Positions 34,998 through 42,441 of a DNA stretch of 64,000 bases are shown here, in pieces (position 1 is the first letter of the stretch; each line of letters begins with the position of its first letter). This DNA is from Bacteroidales bacterium CF (GTDB lineage Bacteria; Bacteroidota; Bacteroidia; Bacteroidales; UBA932). The stretch covers positions 806,001 to 870,000 of the forward strand of contig CP006772.1 in the NCBI GenBank assembly GCA_000473305.1, read 5' to 3'. The notes below the pieces were generated by a model. That model had not been told where the DNA came from. It did no database searches and worked only from the letters and a program-made list of their open reading frames with translations. The translations under genes and the position numbers were made by a program.

Positions 34998-35306
34998 ATG
35001 TGGGAGAAGATTAAAGAGTCAAGATTGTTAAAGATTGTTAAAAACAGATTCTTTTTAGCCACATTGGTATTTGCCGTCTGGGTCATTTTTTTCGATCAGA
35101 ACAGTCTTATCGACTGGTTCAGGGTAAGGATGCGTATCATGAGGCAAGAACGTCAGATAGAGTATTATAACAGGGAGATAAAATCAATCGATGAGAAGCT
35201 TCAGGAGCTGAGTTCCAATAAAGACAGCCTCGAGAAGTTTGCCCGTGAACAATACTATTTTCATGAAGAGGACGAGGACCTCTATATTATAGAGGAGAAG
35301 AGGTGA
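34998..35306 (+). CDS. Septum formation initiator (DivIC/FtsB-like)
   Basis: A 102-residue protein with a short basic cytosolic start, one membrane helix (about 21-36, FLATLVFAVWVIFF) and then a coiled coil (RQERQIEYYNREIKSIDEKL, continuing to residue 80). The conserved end has LEKFAREQYYF, typical of FtsB/DivIC. These proteins link FtsL and FtsQ/DivIB in the divisome. The final 20 bp overlap the convergent yjjG gene. Confidence 0.9.
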   Translation: MWEKIKESRLLKIVKNRFFLATLVFAVWVIFFDQNSLIDWFRVRMRIMRQERQIEYYNREIKSIDEKLQELSSNKDSLEKFAREQYYFHEEDEDLYIIEEKR

Positions 35307-35994
35307 TTTTCAGCAGGTCCCTTAGGTCATTACTGTTGTATGTAGGTCCGCCGTCACAAGGGATAGATTTATAATTGTAGAAAAACTGATCTATTCCGAA
35401 TATCATTGCACCTTCAATATCATTTACAAAGTCATCGCCTATCATCAAAGTCTCACTCTTATCGCCTCCGATGGCATCCAGGGCCTTTTTAAACAATATG
35501 GGTGAAGGTTTGTGTACACCTTGTTCTTCAGAAATCATAACAGCGTTGAAGAAACCGGCAATTCCCGAATTCTGAAGTTTCCGGTATTGAACCTCTTTAA
35601 AACCATTTGAAACAATAGCAAAGACTCCGCCTCTGCTCTTCAGTTCAGTAAGCACCTCCAGTGCATGAGGCATAAGAGCAGTCTGATCCGGCATTGTTTC
35701 GAGATACTCTTCTCCAAAAACCCCGGCAAAATTAATATCGTCGATTCCGTACCTGAGCAATGTCTGGTGAAACCTCTCAACACGAAGCGTCTCCTTGGAT
35801 ATTATGCCCTTTTCATACTGACTCCAGAGAGTATGATTTATCTCGTTGTATGTGTCGTAGAAAGTGAATTTGTCACCGACAGGCAGATCATATTTATCTA
35901 CCAGCCGTGAAATATTTGTTCTTGCATTAAGGTCAAAATCCCAGAGCGTACGGTCGAGATCAAATAAGAAGTAGTTGTACTTTTTTTGCTTCAC
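35287..35994 (-). CDS. yjjG: YjjG-family HAD nucleotidase
   Basis: A 235-residue HAD-superfamily phosphatase. Motif I is FDLDRTLWDFD (nucleophile and acid/base Asp at the N-terminus), motif II is AIVSNGFKEVQ, motif III has the lysine in KPSPILFKKAL, and motif IV is MIGDDFVNDIEGA. YjjG enzymes remove phosphate from non-canonical pyrimidine nucleoside monophosphates and protect against their incorporation into DNA. It starts 2 bp after the M64 peptidase stop, at the end of a folP-purB-M64-yjjG run. Confidence 0.9.
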   Translation of the reverse strand: MKQKKYNYFLFDLDRTLWDFDLNARTNISRLVDKYDLPVGDKFTFYDTYNEINHTLWSQYEKGIISKETLRVERFHQTLLRYGIDDINFAGVFGEEYLETMPDQTALMPHALEVLTELKSRGGVFAIVSNGFKEVQYRKLQNSGIAGFFNAVMISEEQGVHKPSPILFKKALDAIGGDKSETLMIGDDFVNDIEGAMIFGIDQFFYNYKSIPCDGGPTYNSNDLRDLLKITSSPL

Positions 35995-35996
35995 CT

Positions 35997-37256
35997 CTAT
36001 TTTGTATAATAGTCAATCATCTTATTTATAGCTTTCACACAGACAGGGCAGAATCCCTTTGCAGTATTTGTTTTCATCCTGCAATCCTCGGCCGGTCTGA
36101 AGATACCCTTAGCCATATACCCGCCGCCCTCAAAAGTGCCTACTCCATCTTTTCCGACCATATCTTTCCATTTAGATCCGAAGTCAACCATTGTGGTAAG
36201 ATTTGGTTCCCATGGCTCAGTCTTTAAATTGTAAAACTCCTCATACGCCACTTGCGATGTATAGTACTCATCACCAAGACCGGCGAAAGAGTGGCCGAAC
36301 TCATGTATGAAAACCATAGCCTCAGTAGGGTGATCGGACATGCTAAGTCCGTAGTAGTTGTAAATACCCCCACCTCCGTACTTGTTTGTATTAACAATTA
36401 CATATATGGCATCGAAAGGGGCATTTGAAACAGCTGAACCAACAAGTGAATATTCTGGAGCTGTAAGGTACCTGTCAATTTTAAATGTGTAAAAATTTGA
36501 TGATATGACAGTATTTTTCCAAATACCCTGATGTGGAATATCAGTTCCGCTCTCTTTAGAGACAGATTTCACAGCCCATATGTTGAAATCCTCTTTTCTT
36601 GACTTGTATGGCTCTATGTTGAACAGATATTCTGTGAATTTCCCTGCATCCTTTATGAATTTGTCCATATCTGCTGCAGAATATCCCTCAGCAACAAAAA
36701 GAACGTCTACTTTGTCGGAGTTTTTTCCGTTATTGAGTATGGATATAACCTCAAATTCGTTCTCTTTCTCGCAACTGATAGACAAATCACCCGGGTCAAT
36801 CTCAAAACTGCATAATTGTCCAAGTTTCCCGTCAGTCTTCTTTCTCTCTGAAAAGACAACCTTCACACTCTCTTTTGGCCAGGGTATCCAGCACGCTCCG
36901 GAAAAGGATTTAGAAACAGTTTTAGCTTCGGCTGTTGTTCTCCACTCCTGGAATAGATTGTTGAATCCATTTGTGTAAATTGTCCTGCCGTCTTTGGCAA
37001 CAATCTGGATATTGTATTCGCCGTAACCGAACGGAGATAACAGTTTTGTGCGTGTGCCGCTCCATTCGTTTTCTTTGTGTACACCTTTAAGAAATATCTC
37101 CTGCTTTTCAGAGTTTCCTGCAAAAGTGAGATCAATTCTCATTCTTTGGGATGTGAAATAGCTGTCATAGTCGACATTGCCGACATTGCCGGATTCCTGA
37201 GAGTAAGAGAGCAGCGAGAAAAGTAATAATACAGCTGCCAGTAAATATGTTTTCAT
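35997..37256 (-). CDS. Exported M64-family zinc peptidase (IgA peptidase type)
   Basis: A 419-residue protein with a signal peptide (about residues 1-18, ending SYSQ). An N-terminal beta-rich M64 domain and the catalytic region with HEFGHSFAGLGDEYY near residue 318 follow, a metzincin-like HExxHxxGxxD zinc site. M64 peptidases are named after an IgA-cleaving enzyme of a Clostridium; the substrate here is unknown. It sits in an otherwise housekeeping run between purB and yjjG with 15 and 2 bp gaps. Confidence 0.9.
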   Translation of the reverse strand: MKTYLLAAVLLLFSLLSYSQESGNVGNVDYDSYFTSQRMRIDLTFAGNSEKQEIFLKGVHKENEWSGTRTKLLSPFGYGEYNIQIVAKDGRTIYTNGFNNLFQEWRTTAEAKTVSKSFSGACWIPWPKESVKVVFSERKKTDGKLGQLCSFEIDPGDLSISCEKENEFEVISILNNGKNSDKVDVLFVAEGYSAADMDKFIKDAGKFTEYLFNIEPYKSRKEDFNIWAVKSVSKESGTDIPHQGIWKNTVISSNFYTFKIDRYLTAPEYSLVGSAVSNAPFDAIYVIVNTNKYGGGGIYNYYGLSMSDHPTEAMVFIHEFGHSFAGLGDEYYTSQVAYEEFYNLKTEPWEPNLTTMVDFGSKWKDMVGKDGVGTFEGGGYMAKGIFRPAEDCRMKTNTAKGFCPVCVKAINKMIDYYTK

Positions 37257-37271
37257 ATGTTTTACTTATGA

Positions 37272-38609
37272 TTATATACCGGTATAAGTCGAAGGAGTAA
37301 TGGACCTAAGCTCTTTTTTGACATCTTCGCTGACATTGAGAGTGTCAATAAATTCTGAGATAAGCTCCTGATTCACGGGTCTGTTTGTGCGTGTGAGATT
37401 TTTCAGAGTCTCGTATGGATTAAGGTAGTTTTCCCTTCTCAGAACGGTTTGTATTGCTTCGGCAACAACAGCCCAGTTTGCGTTAAGATCTCTTTCGAGA
37501 GCACTCTCATTGAGGATGAGCTTTGAGAGCCCTTTCTGAATAGATTTGAATGAAATCAGGCTGTGCGCAACAGGAACACCTATGTTTCTCAGTACTGTCG
37601 AGTCGGTTAGGTCTCTCTGGAGTCTTGATACCGGCAGTTTTGATGACAGATGCTCGAAAATGGCATTTGCAATGCCAAGATTCCCTTCAGCATTTTCAAA
37701 GTCAATAGGGTTTACTTTATGAGGCATAGCCGATGATCCTACCTCTCCCTCCTTGATCTTCTGGCGGAAATACTCTATGGAGATATAGAGCCACATATCG
37801 CGGCTGAGATCAATTAAAATTGTATTTATTCTTTTCAGATTGTCAAACAGAGCTGCAAAATAGTCATAATGCTCTATCTGTGTAGTCGGATATGAGCGTT
37901 TTAAGCCAAGCCTCTTACTGATAAAGTCATTGGCAAATTTGTTCCAGTCAATTTCAGGATATGCGACATGGTGTGCATTCATATTTCCTGTTGCTCCTCC
38001 GAACTTAGCGGCAATCGGGAGTGACTTGAGCAACTGAAGTTGCTCGTTAAGCCTTACCACAAAAACATTAATCTCTTTTCCAAGCCTGGTAGGAGAGGCC
38101 GGTTGTCCGTGAGTCCTCGCAAGCATAGGAATATTCTTCCACTCTTCCGCAAGGCTATTCAATTTTTCTATAAGTGACTCCAGTTGAGGTTTGTATGTTT
38201 TTTCAAGAACATCTGCCATCGAGAGAGGAACCGCCGTGTTGTTAATATCCTGTGATGTGAGACCAAAATGTACAAATTCCCTGAATTGAGACAGTCCAAG
38301 TGTCTCGAAGCGTTTTTTTATGAAGTATTCGACAGCTTTTACATCGTGGTTTGTAACAGACTCAATCTGTTTGATCTCTTCTGCATCTTCCAGAGAGAAC
38401 TCTTTATAGATATTCCTGAGAGCCCATATGCTCTCGCTCTTTACCCCTGAAAGCTGAGGTAGAGGAACCTCACAAAGCGATATAAAATATTCAATCTCAA
38501 CATATACCCTGTATCTGATGAGTGCATATTCTGAGAAAAAATCGGATAGTTCTTCAACCTGTTTGTAATATCTGCCGTCAACAGGGGAGATTGCAAGTAT
38601 GTTCTTCAT
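37272..38609 (-). CDS. purB: Adenylosuccinate lyase
   Basis: A 445-residue enzyme acting twice in purine synthesis: SAICAR to AICAR, and adenylosuccinate to AMP. The N-terminus LAISPVDGRYYKQVEELSDFFSEY (split), the catalytic-histidine stretch MLARTHGQPASPTRLGKE, and the superfamily signature GSSAMPHKVNPIDFENAEG are all present. The length and N-terminus resemble the E. coli form. It follows folP by 12 bp. Confidence 0.96.
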   Translation of the reverse strand: MKNILAISPVDGRYYKQVEELSDFFSEYALIRYRVYVEIEYFISLCEVPLPQLSGVKSESIWALRNIYKEFSLEDAEEIKQIESVTNHDVKAVEYFIKKRFETLGLSQFREFVHFGLTSQDINNTAVPLSMADVLEKTYKPQLESLIEKLNSLAEEWKNIPMLARTHGQPASPTRLGKEINVFVVRLNEQLQLLKSLPIAAKFGGATGNMNAHHVAYPEIDWNKFANDFISKRLGLKRSYPTTQIEHYDYFAALFDNLKRINTILIDLSRDMWLYISIEYFRQKIKEGEVGSSAMPHKVNPIDFENAEGNLGIANAIFEHLSSKLPVSRLQRDLTDSTVLRNIGVPVAHSLISFKSIQKGLSKLILNESALERDLNANWAVVAEAIQTVLRRENYLNPYETLKNLTRTNRPVNQELISEFIDTLNVSEDVKKELRSITPSTYTGI

Positions 38610-38621
38610 ATATGGATAAAA

Positions 38622-39443
38622 TTAAGCGATAAAGTTAGTAAAGATTTTCACAATCTGTCGGGCCTCTCTTACATCGTGAACCCGGAGGATATCAGCGCCC
38701 TTGATAATGGCTTGAAGATTAAGGGCTGTTGTTGCCGGAAGTGATTCTTCCGGAGTGATTCCGAGAAACTTGTGAATCATACTTTTTCTTGAAATACCCA
38801 CCAGTATGGGCCAGCTTCCGGAGTTGTCACCCTTTTCGATTTTAAGTTCAGGTAGTCTCTCCAGAAGTTGATAGTTCTGAGAGATATCCTTTGCAAAACC
38901 AAATCCGGGATCAAGTGTTATATCTTTAATTCCTTTGTCTGTAGCTTTTTTAATAAACTCTATAAAATAATCCCGGACCTCCGTTACAACATCGTTGTAC
39001 TGGCAGTAGCTCTGCATGGTCTCCGGAGTCCCTCTTTTATGCATTGCTATATATGGCAACTCCAGTCTGGCAACCATGTCAAGCATCCCGGAATCATCCT
39101 CTCCGGCAGAGATGTCATTTACAATGAAGTCACCGATAAAATCATAAGCCCTCTCAACAATCGAAGCCCTGAAAGTGTCAATTGACACAGTACACTGCGG
39201 GAAGCTTTTCATAAGGACCTTCAGCCCGGGTTTGAGGTATTCCCACTCAAGATCCTCCGGGATGCTTTTGAGTCCGGGCCTTGTAGAGCATGCTCCGAGG
39301 TCAATTATGTCTGCATCCTCCCGAACCATCATCTCAAACCTCTCCTCAATCTGTTTCTCTGTTGTACAACGGCTTTCAGTGTAAAAGGAGTCCGGATTGA
39401 GATTGATTATGCCCATCACAGACGGCGATTTTGTATGTGCCAT
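38622..39443 (-). CDS. folP: Dihydropteroate synthase
   Basis: A 273-residue folate enzyme that joins p-aminobenzoate to the pterin. Conserved parts are VMGIINLNPDSFY near the N-terminus, DIIDLGACSTRPG, VSIDTF, IVNDISAGEDD, DPGFGFAKDISQNY and ILVGISRKSMI. The frame is open to 39479. The ATG at 39443 is preferred because the upstream codons overlap the presumed promoter TATATTTG (39484-39477, minus strand) and the tmk region. It is first in the folP-purB-M64-yjjG run. Confidence 0.94.
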   Translation of the reverse strand: MAHTKSPSVMGIINLNPDSFYTESRCTTEKQIEERFEMMVREDADIIDLGACSTRPGLKSIPEDLEWEYLKPGLKVLMKSFPQCTVSIDTFRASIVERAYDFIGDFIVNDISAGEDDSGMLDMVARLELPYIAMHKRGTPETMQSYCQYNDVVTEVRDYFIEFIKKATDKGIKDITLDPGFGFAKDISQNYQLLERLPELKIEKGDNSGSWPILVGISRKSMIHKFLGITPEESLPATTALNLQAIIKGADILRVHDVREARQIVKIFTNFIA

Positions 39444-39458
39444 ATTGTTTTTATTAAC

Positions 39459-39484
39459 TAACTTTGCTTGATCACACAAATATA
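39459..39484. promoter_or_regulatory. Divergent -7 elements (tmk / folP)
   Basis: The plus strand has TAACTTTG at 39459-39466, 27 bp before the tmk ATG. The minus strand has TATATTTG at 39484-39477, 33 bp before the folP ATG. No good -33 TTTG is seen for either, so the calls rest on the -7 boxes. Confidence 0.42.
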
Positions 39485-39493
39485 GGACTAATT

Positions 39494-40171
39494 ATGCTTA
39501 TTGTACTTGAAGGATTGGACGGAGCGGGGAAATCGACGCAGATATCATTGATGCAGAGCTATTTTCAAAATTACGGCAAAGATGTCAGGTTACTTCACTT
39601 TCCACGTTTTGATGCACCTGTTTATGGAGATATGATAGCAAGATTTCTCAGAGGTGAACTCGGGGCAATCGATCAGGTTCACCCTCTGGTGATAGCTCTT
39701 CTGTTTGCAGGAGACAGAAATGATGCCGCTCCTATGCTGAGAAAATGGCTGGATGAGGGGAGCATTGTGATATTGGACAGATATGTTTATTCAAACATTG
39801 CATTTCAGTGTGCAAAGGCAAAAAACGAGAAGGAGGAGGAGATTGTCAGAGAGTGGATTTTAAATACAGAATTCTCTGTATTCTCGATTCCGAAGCCGGA
39901 TCTCAATATTTTCCTGGATGTCCCGATCGGTTTTGTTAATAAGAAACTCAATGAAAACAGAGAGGGGGAGGAGAGAGAGTATCTAAAGGGAAAGCGGGAT
40001 ATACATGAGGCGGATATTTTATTTCAACTGAGAGTGAGGGAAATATACCTCTCTCAGTGTGGGAGAGATAGCAGTTTTATCAGGCTGGACTGTTCGGATT
40101 CAAATGGAGAGATGTTAGATTCAAATTCGATATTCAAAATGATATTATCTCAAATACAAAAGATAGACTGA
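39494..40171 (+). CDS. tmk: Thymidylate kinase
   Basis: A 225-residue kinase converting dTMP to dTDP. The P-loop is LEGLDGAGKST at residues 5-15, the DRY motif is ILDRYVYSNIAFQ, and a Leu-Asp-Val-P stretch (NIFLDVPIGFV) precedes the lid. The frame is open to 39464, but the ATG at 39494 puts the P-loop at its normal place. It is 1 bp from the next gene, so it heads a three-gene run with the MauE/DoxX protein and murB. Confidence 0.94.
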   Translation: MLIVLEGLDGAGKSTQISLMQSYFQNYGKDVRLLHFPRFDAPVYGDMIARFLRGELGAIDQVHPLVIALLFAGDRNDAAPMLRKWLDEGSIVILDRYVYSNIAFQCAKAKNEKEEEIVREWILNTEFSVFSIPKPDLNIFLDVPIGFVNKKLNENREGEEREYLKGKRDIHEADILFQLRVREIYLSQCGRDSSFIRLDCSDSNGEMLDSNSIFKMILSQIQKID

Positions 40172-40172
40172 A

Positions 40173-41438
40173 ATGAATATTCTAAGAGCTTTTTCAAGAG
40201 TCCTGCTAGGACTGGTCTTTATCTTTTCCGGGTTTACCAAAATCATTGATCCGGTAGGTGTGGGTCTTATTGTAGCTGAGTATATGAAGATACTCGGGAT
40301 TACATCAATTCCGCAATTGTGCCAATTTATGGGAATAGCACTTTCTGCAATAGAGCTTCTCCTTGGAATATGCCTTTTATCCGGTATAAAAATGAAGGTG
40401 AGCAGCACCGTTGCAATGGCTTTTATCTCTGTTTTTCTCATCGTCACACTTTTCCTGGCAATTTTCAACCCCATTCACGATTGCGGTTGCTTCGGAGAGG
40501 CCCTGAAATTGACGAACTGGCAGACTTTCTTCAAAAATATTGTACTTTTCGTTTGCGCCTTTATTGTTTTCAGGCAGAGAGAGAAGTTTATCCCAATTGC
40601 GCCGAATCACTGGGAGTGGATTCTGGCAGCCATTTACGGTCTGTCGGTGATGATTATATCCCTATACTGCATGCGGCATCTTCCGTTCATTGATTTCACG
40701 GAATACAAGCCAGGTTCGGATCTGAGGGAAAAGATATTACTTCAATCATCTACAACAGATCAGCCTGTGTTTGAAACTGTACTGATTTATAAAAAGGGGA
40801 AAACTATAAAGGAATTTACGGTAGAGAATATCCCGGATTCAACTTGGACTTTTGTCGATTCAAGAAGCAAGCAGATAAACAAGAGAGTGGAACCGGAGTC
40901 CGGCACATTCGCCATTTCGGACAGGAGCGGAGAGTATCTTACAGATTCAATAGTTTCTATTAAGGGAGCACTATTTGTGACTTCAATTCCGTTTATGGAA
41001 AATCTCTCTTCAAAAAAAGCCGATCAGATAAAAATGAGAGATCAGAATCTCAGATCTTCAGGTGTGCGTCACATAATACTCTGCGGCTCCTCTTTCGACA
41101 GCATTGATTCTGTTTTCGCCGATTCCGAAGGATATCAGATATACTATACAGATTATAAAACATTAATTACCCTCAATCGTTCCAACGGAGGTATGATATA
41201 TATCTATGACGGGCAGATTGCGGCAAAGTGGTCTTACAGCGATGCCGACAGACAAAATATCGGCGATGTTTTGAAGGAGGACCCTGAGCTTATATCTGCA
41301 AACAGAGTCATAAAAGAGCATGTGACTATAGAGGTGGCCATAGCAGTTCTGTTGCTGTTGATAGTAGTGATGAGGCTGACTCTGCGGCTCACATATAAAC
41401 ATAATGAGAAATCAGATGAAGATATTTCAGAACTTTGA
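40173..41438 (+). CDS. MauE/DoxX-family membrane protein with C-terminal soluble domain
   Basis: A 421-residue protein. The first 190 residues hold five or so membrane helices (SRVLLGLVFIFSGFTKIIDP near the N-terminus) and the conserved DCGCFGEALKL pair of cysteines found in MauE/DoxX-like proteins linked to disulfide or quinone redox. A soluble domain of about 180 residues follows (KADQIKMRDQNLRSSG, resembling a thioredoxin-like fold in placement only). A last helix near 382-402 is followed by a short cytosolic tail. The role is likely respiratory or redox membrane work; it is not proven. Confidence 0.8.
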   Translation: MNILRAFSRVLLGLVFIFSGFTKIIDPVGVGLIVAEYMKILGITSIPQLCQFMGIALSAIELLLGICLLSGIKMKVSSTVAMAFISVFLIVTLFLAIFNPIHDCGCFGEALKLTNWQTFFKNIVLFVCAFIVFRQREKFIPIAPNHWEWILAAIYGLSVMIISLYCMRHLPFIDFTEYKPGSDLREKILLQSSTTDQPVFETVLIYKKGKTIKEFTVENIPDSTWTFVDSRSKQINKRVEPESGTFAISDRSGEYLTDSIVSIKGALFVTSIPFMENLSSKKADQIKMRDQNLRSSGVRHIILCGSSFDSIDSVFADSEGYQIYYTDYKTLITLNRSNGGMIYIYDGQIAAKWSYSDADRQNIGDVLKEDPELISANRVIKEHVTIEVAIAVLLLLIVVMRLTLRLTYKHNEKSDEDISEL

Positions 41439-42426
41439 TTTAAAAGAGAGAAATACCCTTGGACTTAGGGCAAATACAAAGTATTACACAGAACCGGAAT
41501 CAGTTGAGGAGCTGAAAGCAATCCTCTCAGATGATTCATATAACGAAATCCCTAAAATGGTAATGGGAGAAGGATCAAATATTCTTTTCACAGGGGATTA
41601 TACAGGACTTATAATACACCCTTCCATAAAGGACATAAGAATAACTGACGAGGATGCAGATTACATATATTTGAGGGCGGGTGCAGGAGTTGTATGGGAT
41701 AAGCTTGTGGAGTTCGCTGTTGACAGAGGTTGGGGTGGAATAGAGAATCTTTCGTCAATTCCCGGCTGTGTAGGAGCTGCTCCGGTTCAGAACATAGGTG
41801 CATATGGTGCTGAAGCAAAAGATACAATATTCAGGGTAGAATATCTAACCTTTGAGGGGCTGGTTGATAAAACACTTTCATGTGAGGAGTGCCGTTTCGG
41901 TTACAGAGATAGTATATTCAAGAGGGAACTGAAGGGCCGGGGTGTAATTACCTATGTTACATTCAGACTATCCAAGATACCGGCAATTAATGCCGGATAT
42001 GAAGATGTAAAACAGGCTATGAAAGGTGTCTCAGAACCAACAATATTTCAGGTGAGGGAAGCAATCTCTTCTATCCGGGCAAAAAAACTTCCGGATCCGG
42101 CAGTTGTTGGCAATGCAGGCAGTTTCTTCAAAAATCCTGTTGTGAATAAATCACTGGCATTGCAACTTAAAGAGTCATATCAGGATTTAAAACTGTTCCC
42201 GGCAGGAGAGAATGAGTACAAACTGCCGGCCGCGTGGTTGATTGATAAATGCGGATTCAAAGGAAGCAGGACCGGCAACGTGGGTGTTCATGCGAATCAG
42301 GCTTTAGTCCTTTTAGCTTACGAGGGAGCAACAGGGGAAGAATTGATAAATCTCTCCAAAACAATTATAAAAACTGTTAAAGAGAGATTTAATGTTGATA
42401 TAGAGCCGGAAGTCAACATTTGTTGA
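41416..42426 (+). CDS. murB: UDP-N-acetylenolpyruvoylglucosamine reductase
   Basis: A 336-residue FAD enzyme of peptidoglycan precursor synthesis. The FAD-binding part shows VMGEGSNILFTGDYTGLII (near 50-70). Catalytic marks are FGYRDSIFK (Tyr/Arg), the serine in VVGNAGSFFKNPVV, and the C-terminal glutamate in IEPEVNIC. It is the E. coli-like long type. The ORF is open from 41404; the ATG at 41416 gives the family N-terminus and overlaps the previous gene by 23 bp. Confidence 0.94.
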   Translation: MKIFQNFDLKERNTLGLRANTKYYTEPESVEELKAILSDDSYNEIPKMVMGEGSNILFTGDYTGLIIHPSIKDIRITDEDADYIYLRAGAGVVWDKLVEFAVDRGWGGIENLSSIPGCVGAAPVQNIGAYGAEAKDTIFRVEYLTFEGLVDKTLSCEECRFGYRDSIFKRELKGRGVITYVTFRLSKIPAINAGYEDVKQAMKGVSEPTIFQVREAISSIRAKKLPDPAVVGNAGSFFKNPVVNKSLALQLKESYQDLKLFPAGENEYKLPAAWLIDKCGFKGSRTGNVGVHANQALVLLAYEGATGEELINLSKTIIKTVKERFNVDIEPEVNIC

Positions 42427-42432
42427 CCTCCG
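42407..42432. terminator. Bidirectional hairpin between convergent murB and infB
   Basis: CGGAAGTCAACA pairs with TGTTGACCTCCG around a TT loop, with 11 of 12 positions paired. It overlaps the murB stop and ends 9 bp before the infB stop. The downstream side on the plus strand is T-rich (ATTTTCTATAGTTTTC). It could end transcription in both directions. Confidence 0.5.
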
Positions 42433-42441
42433 CTCCATTTT

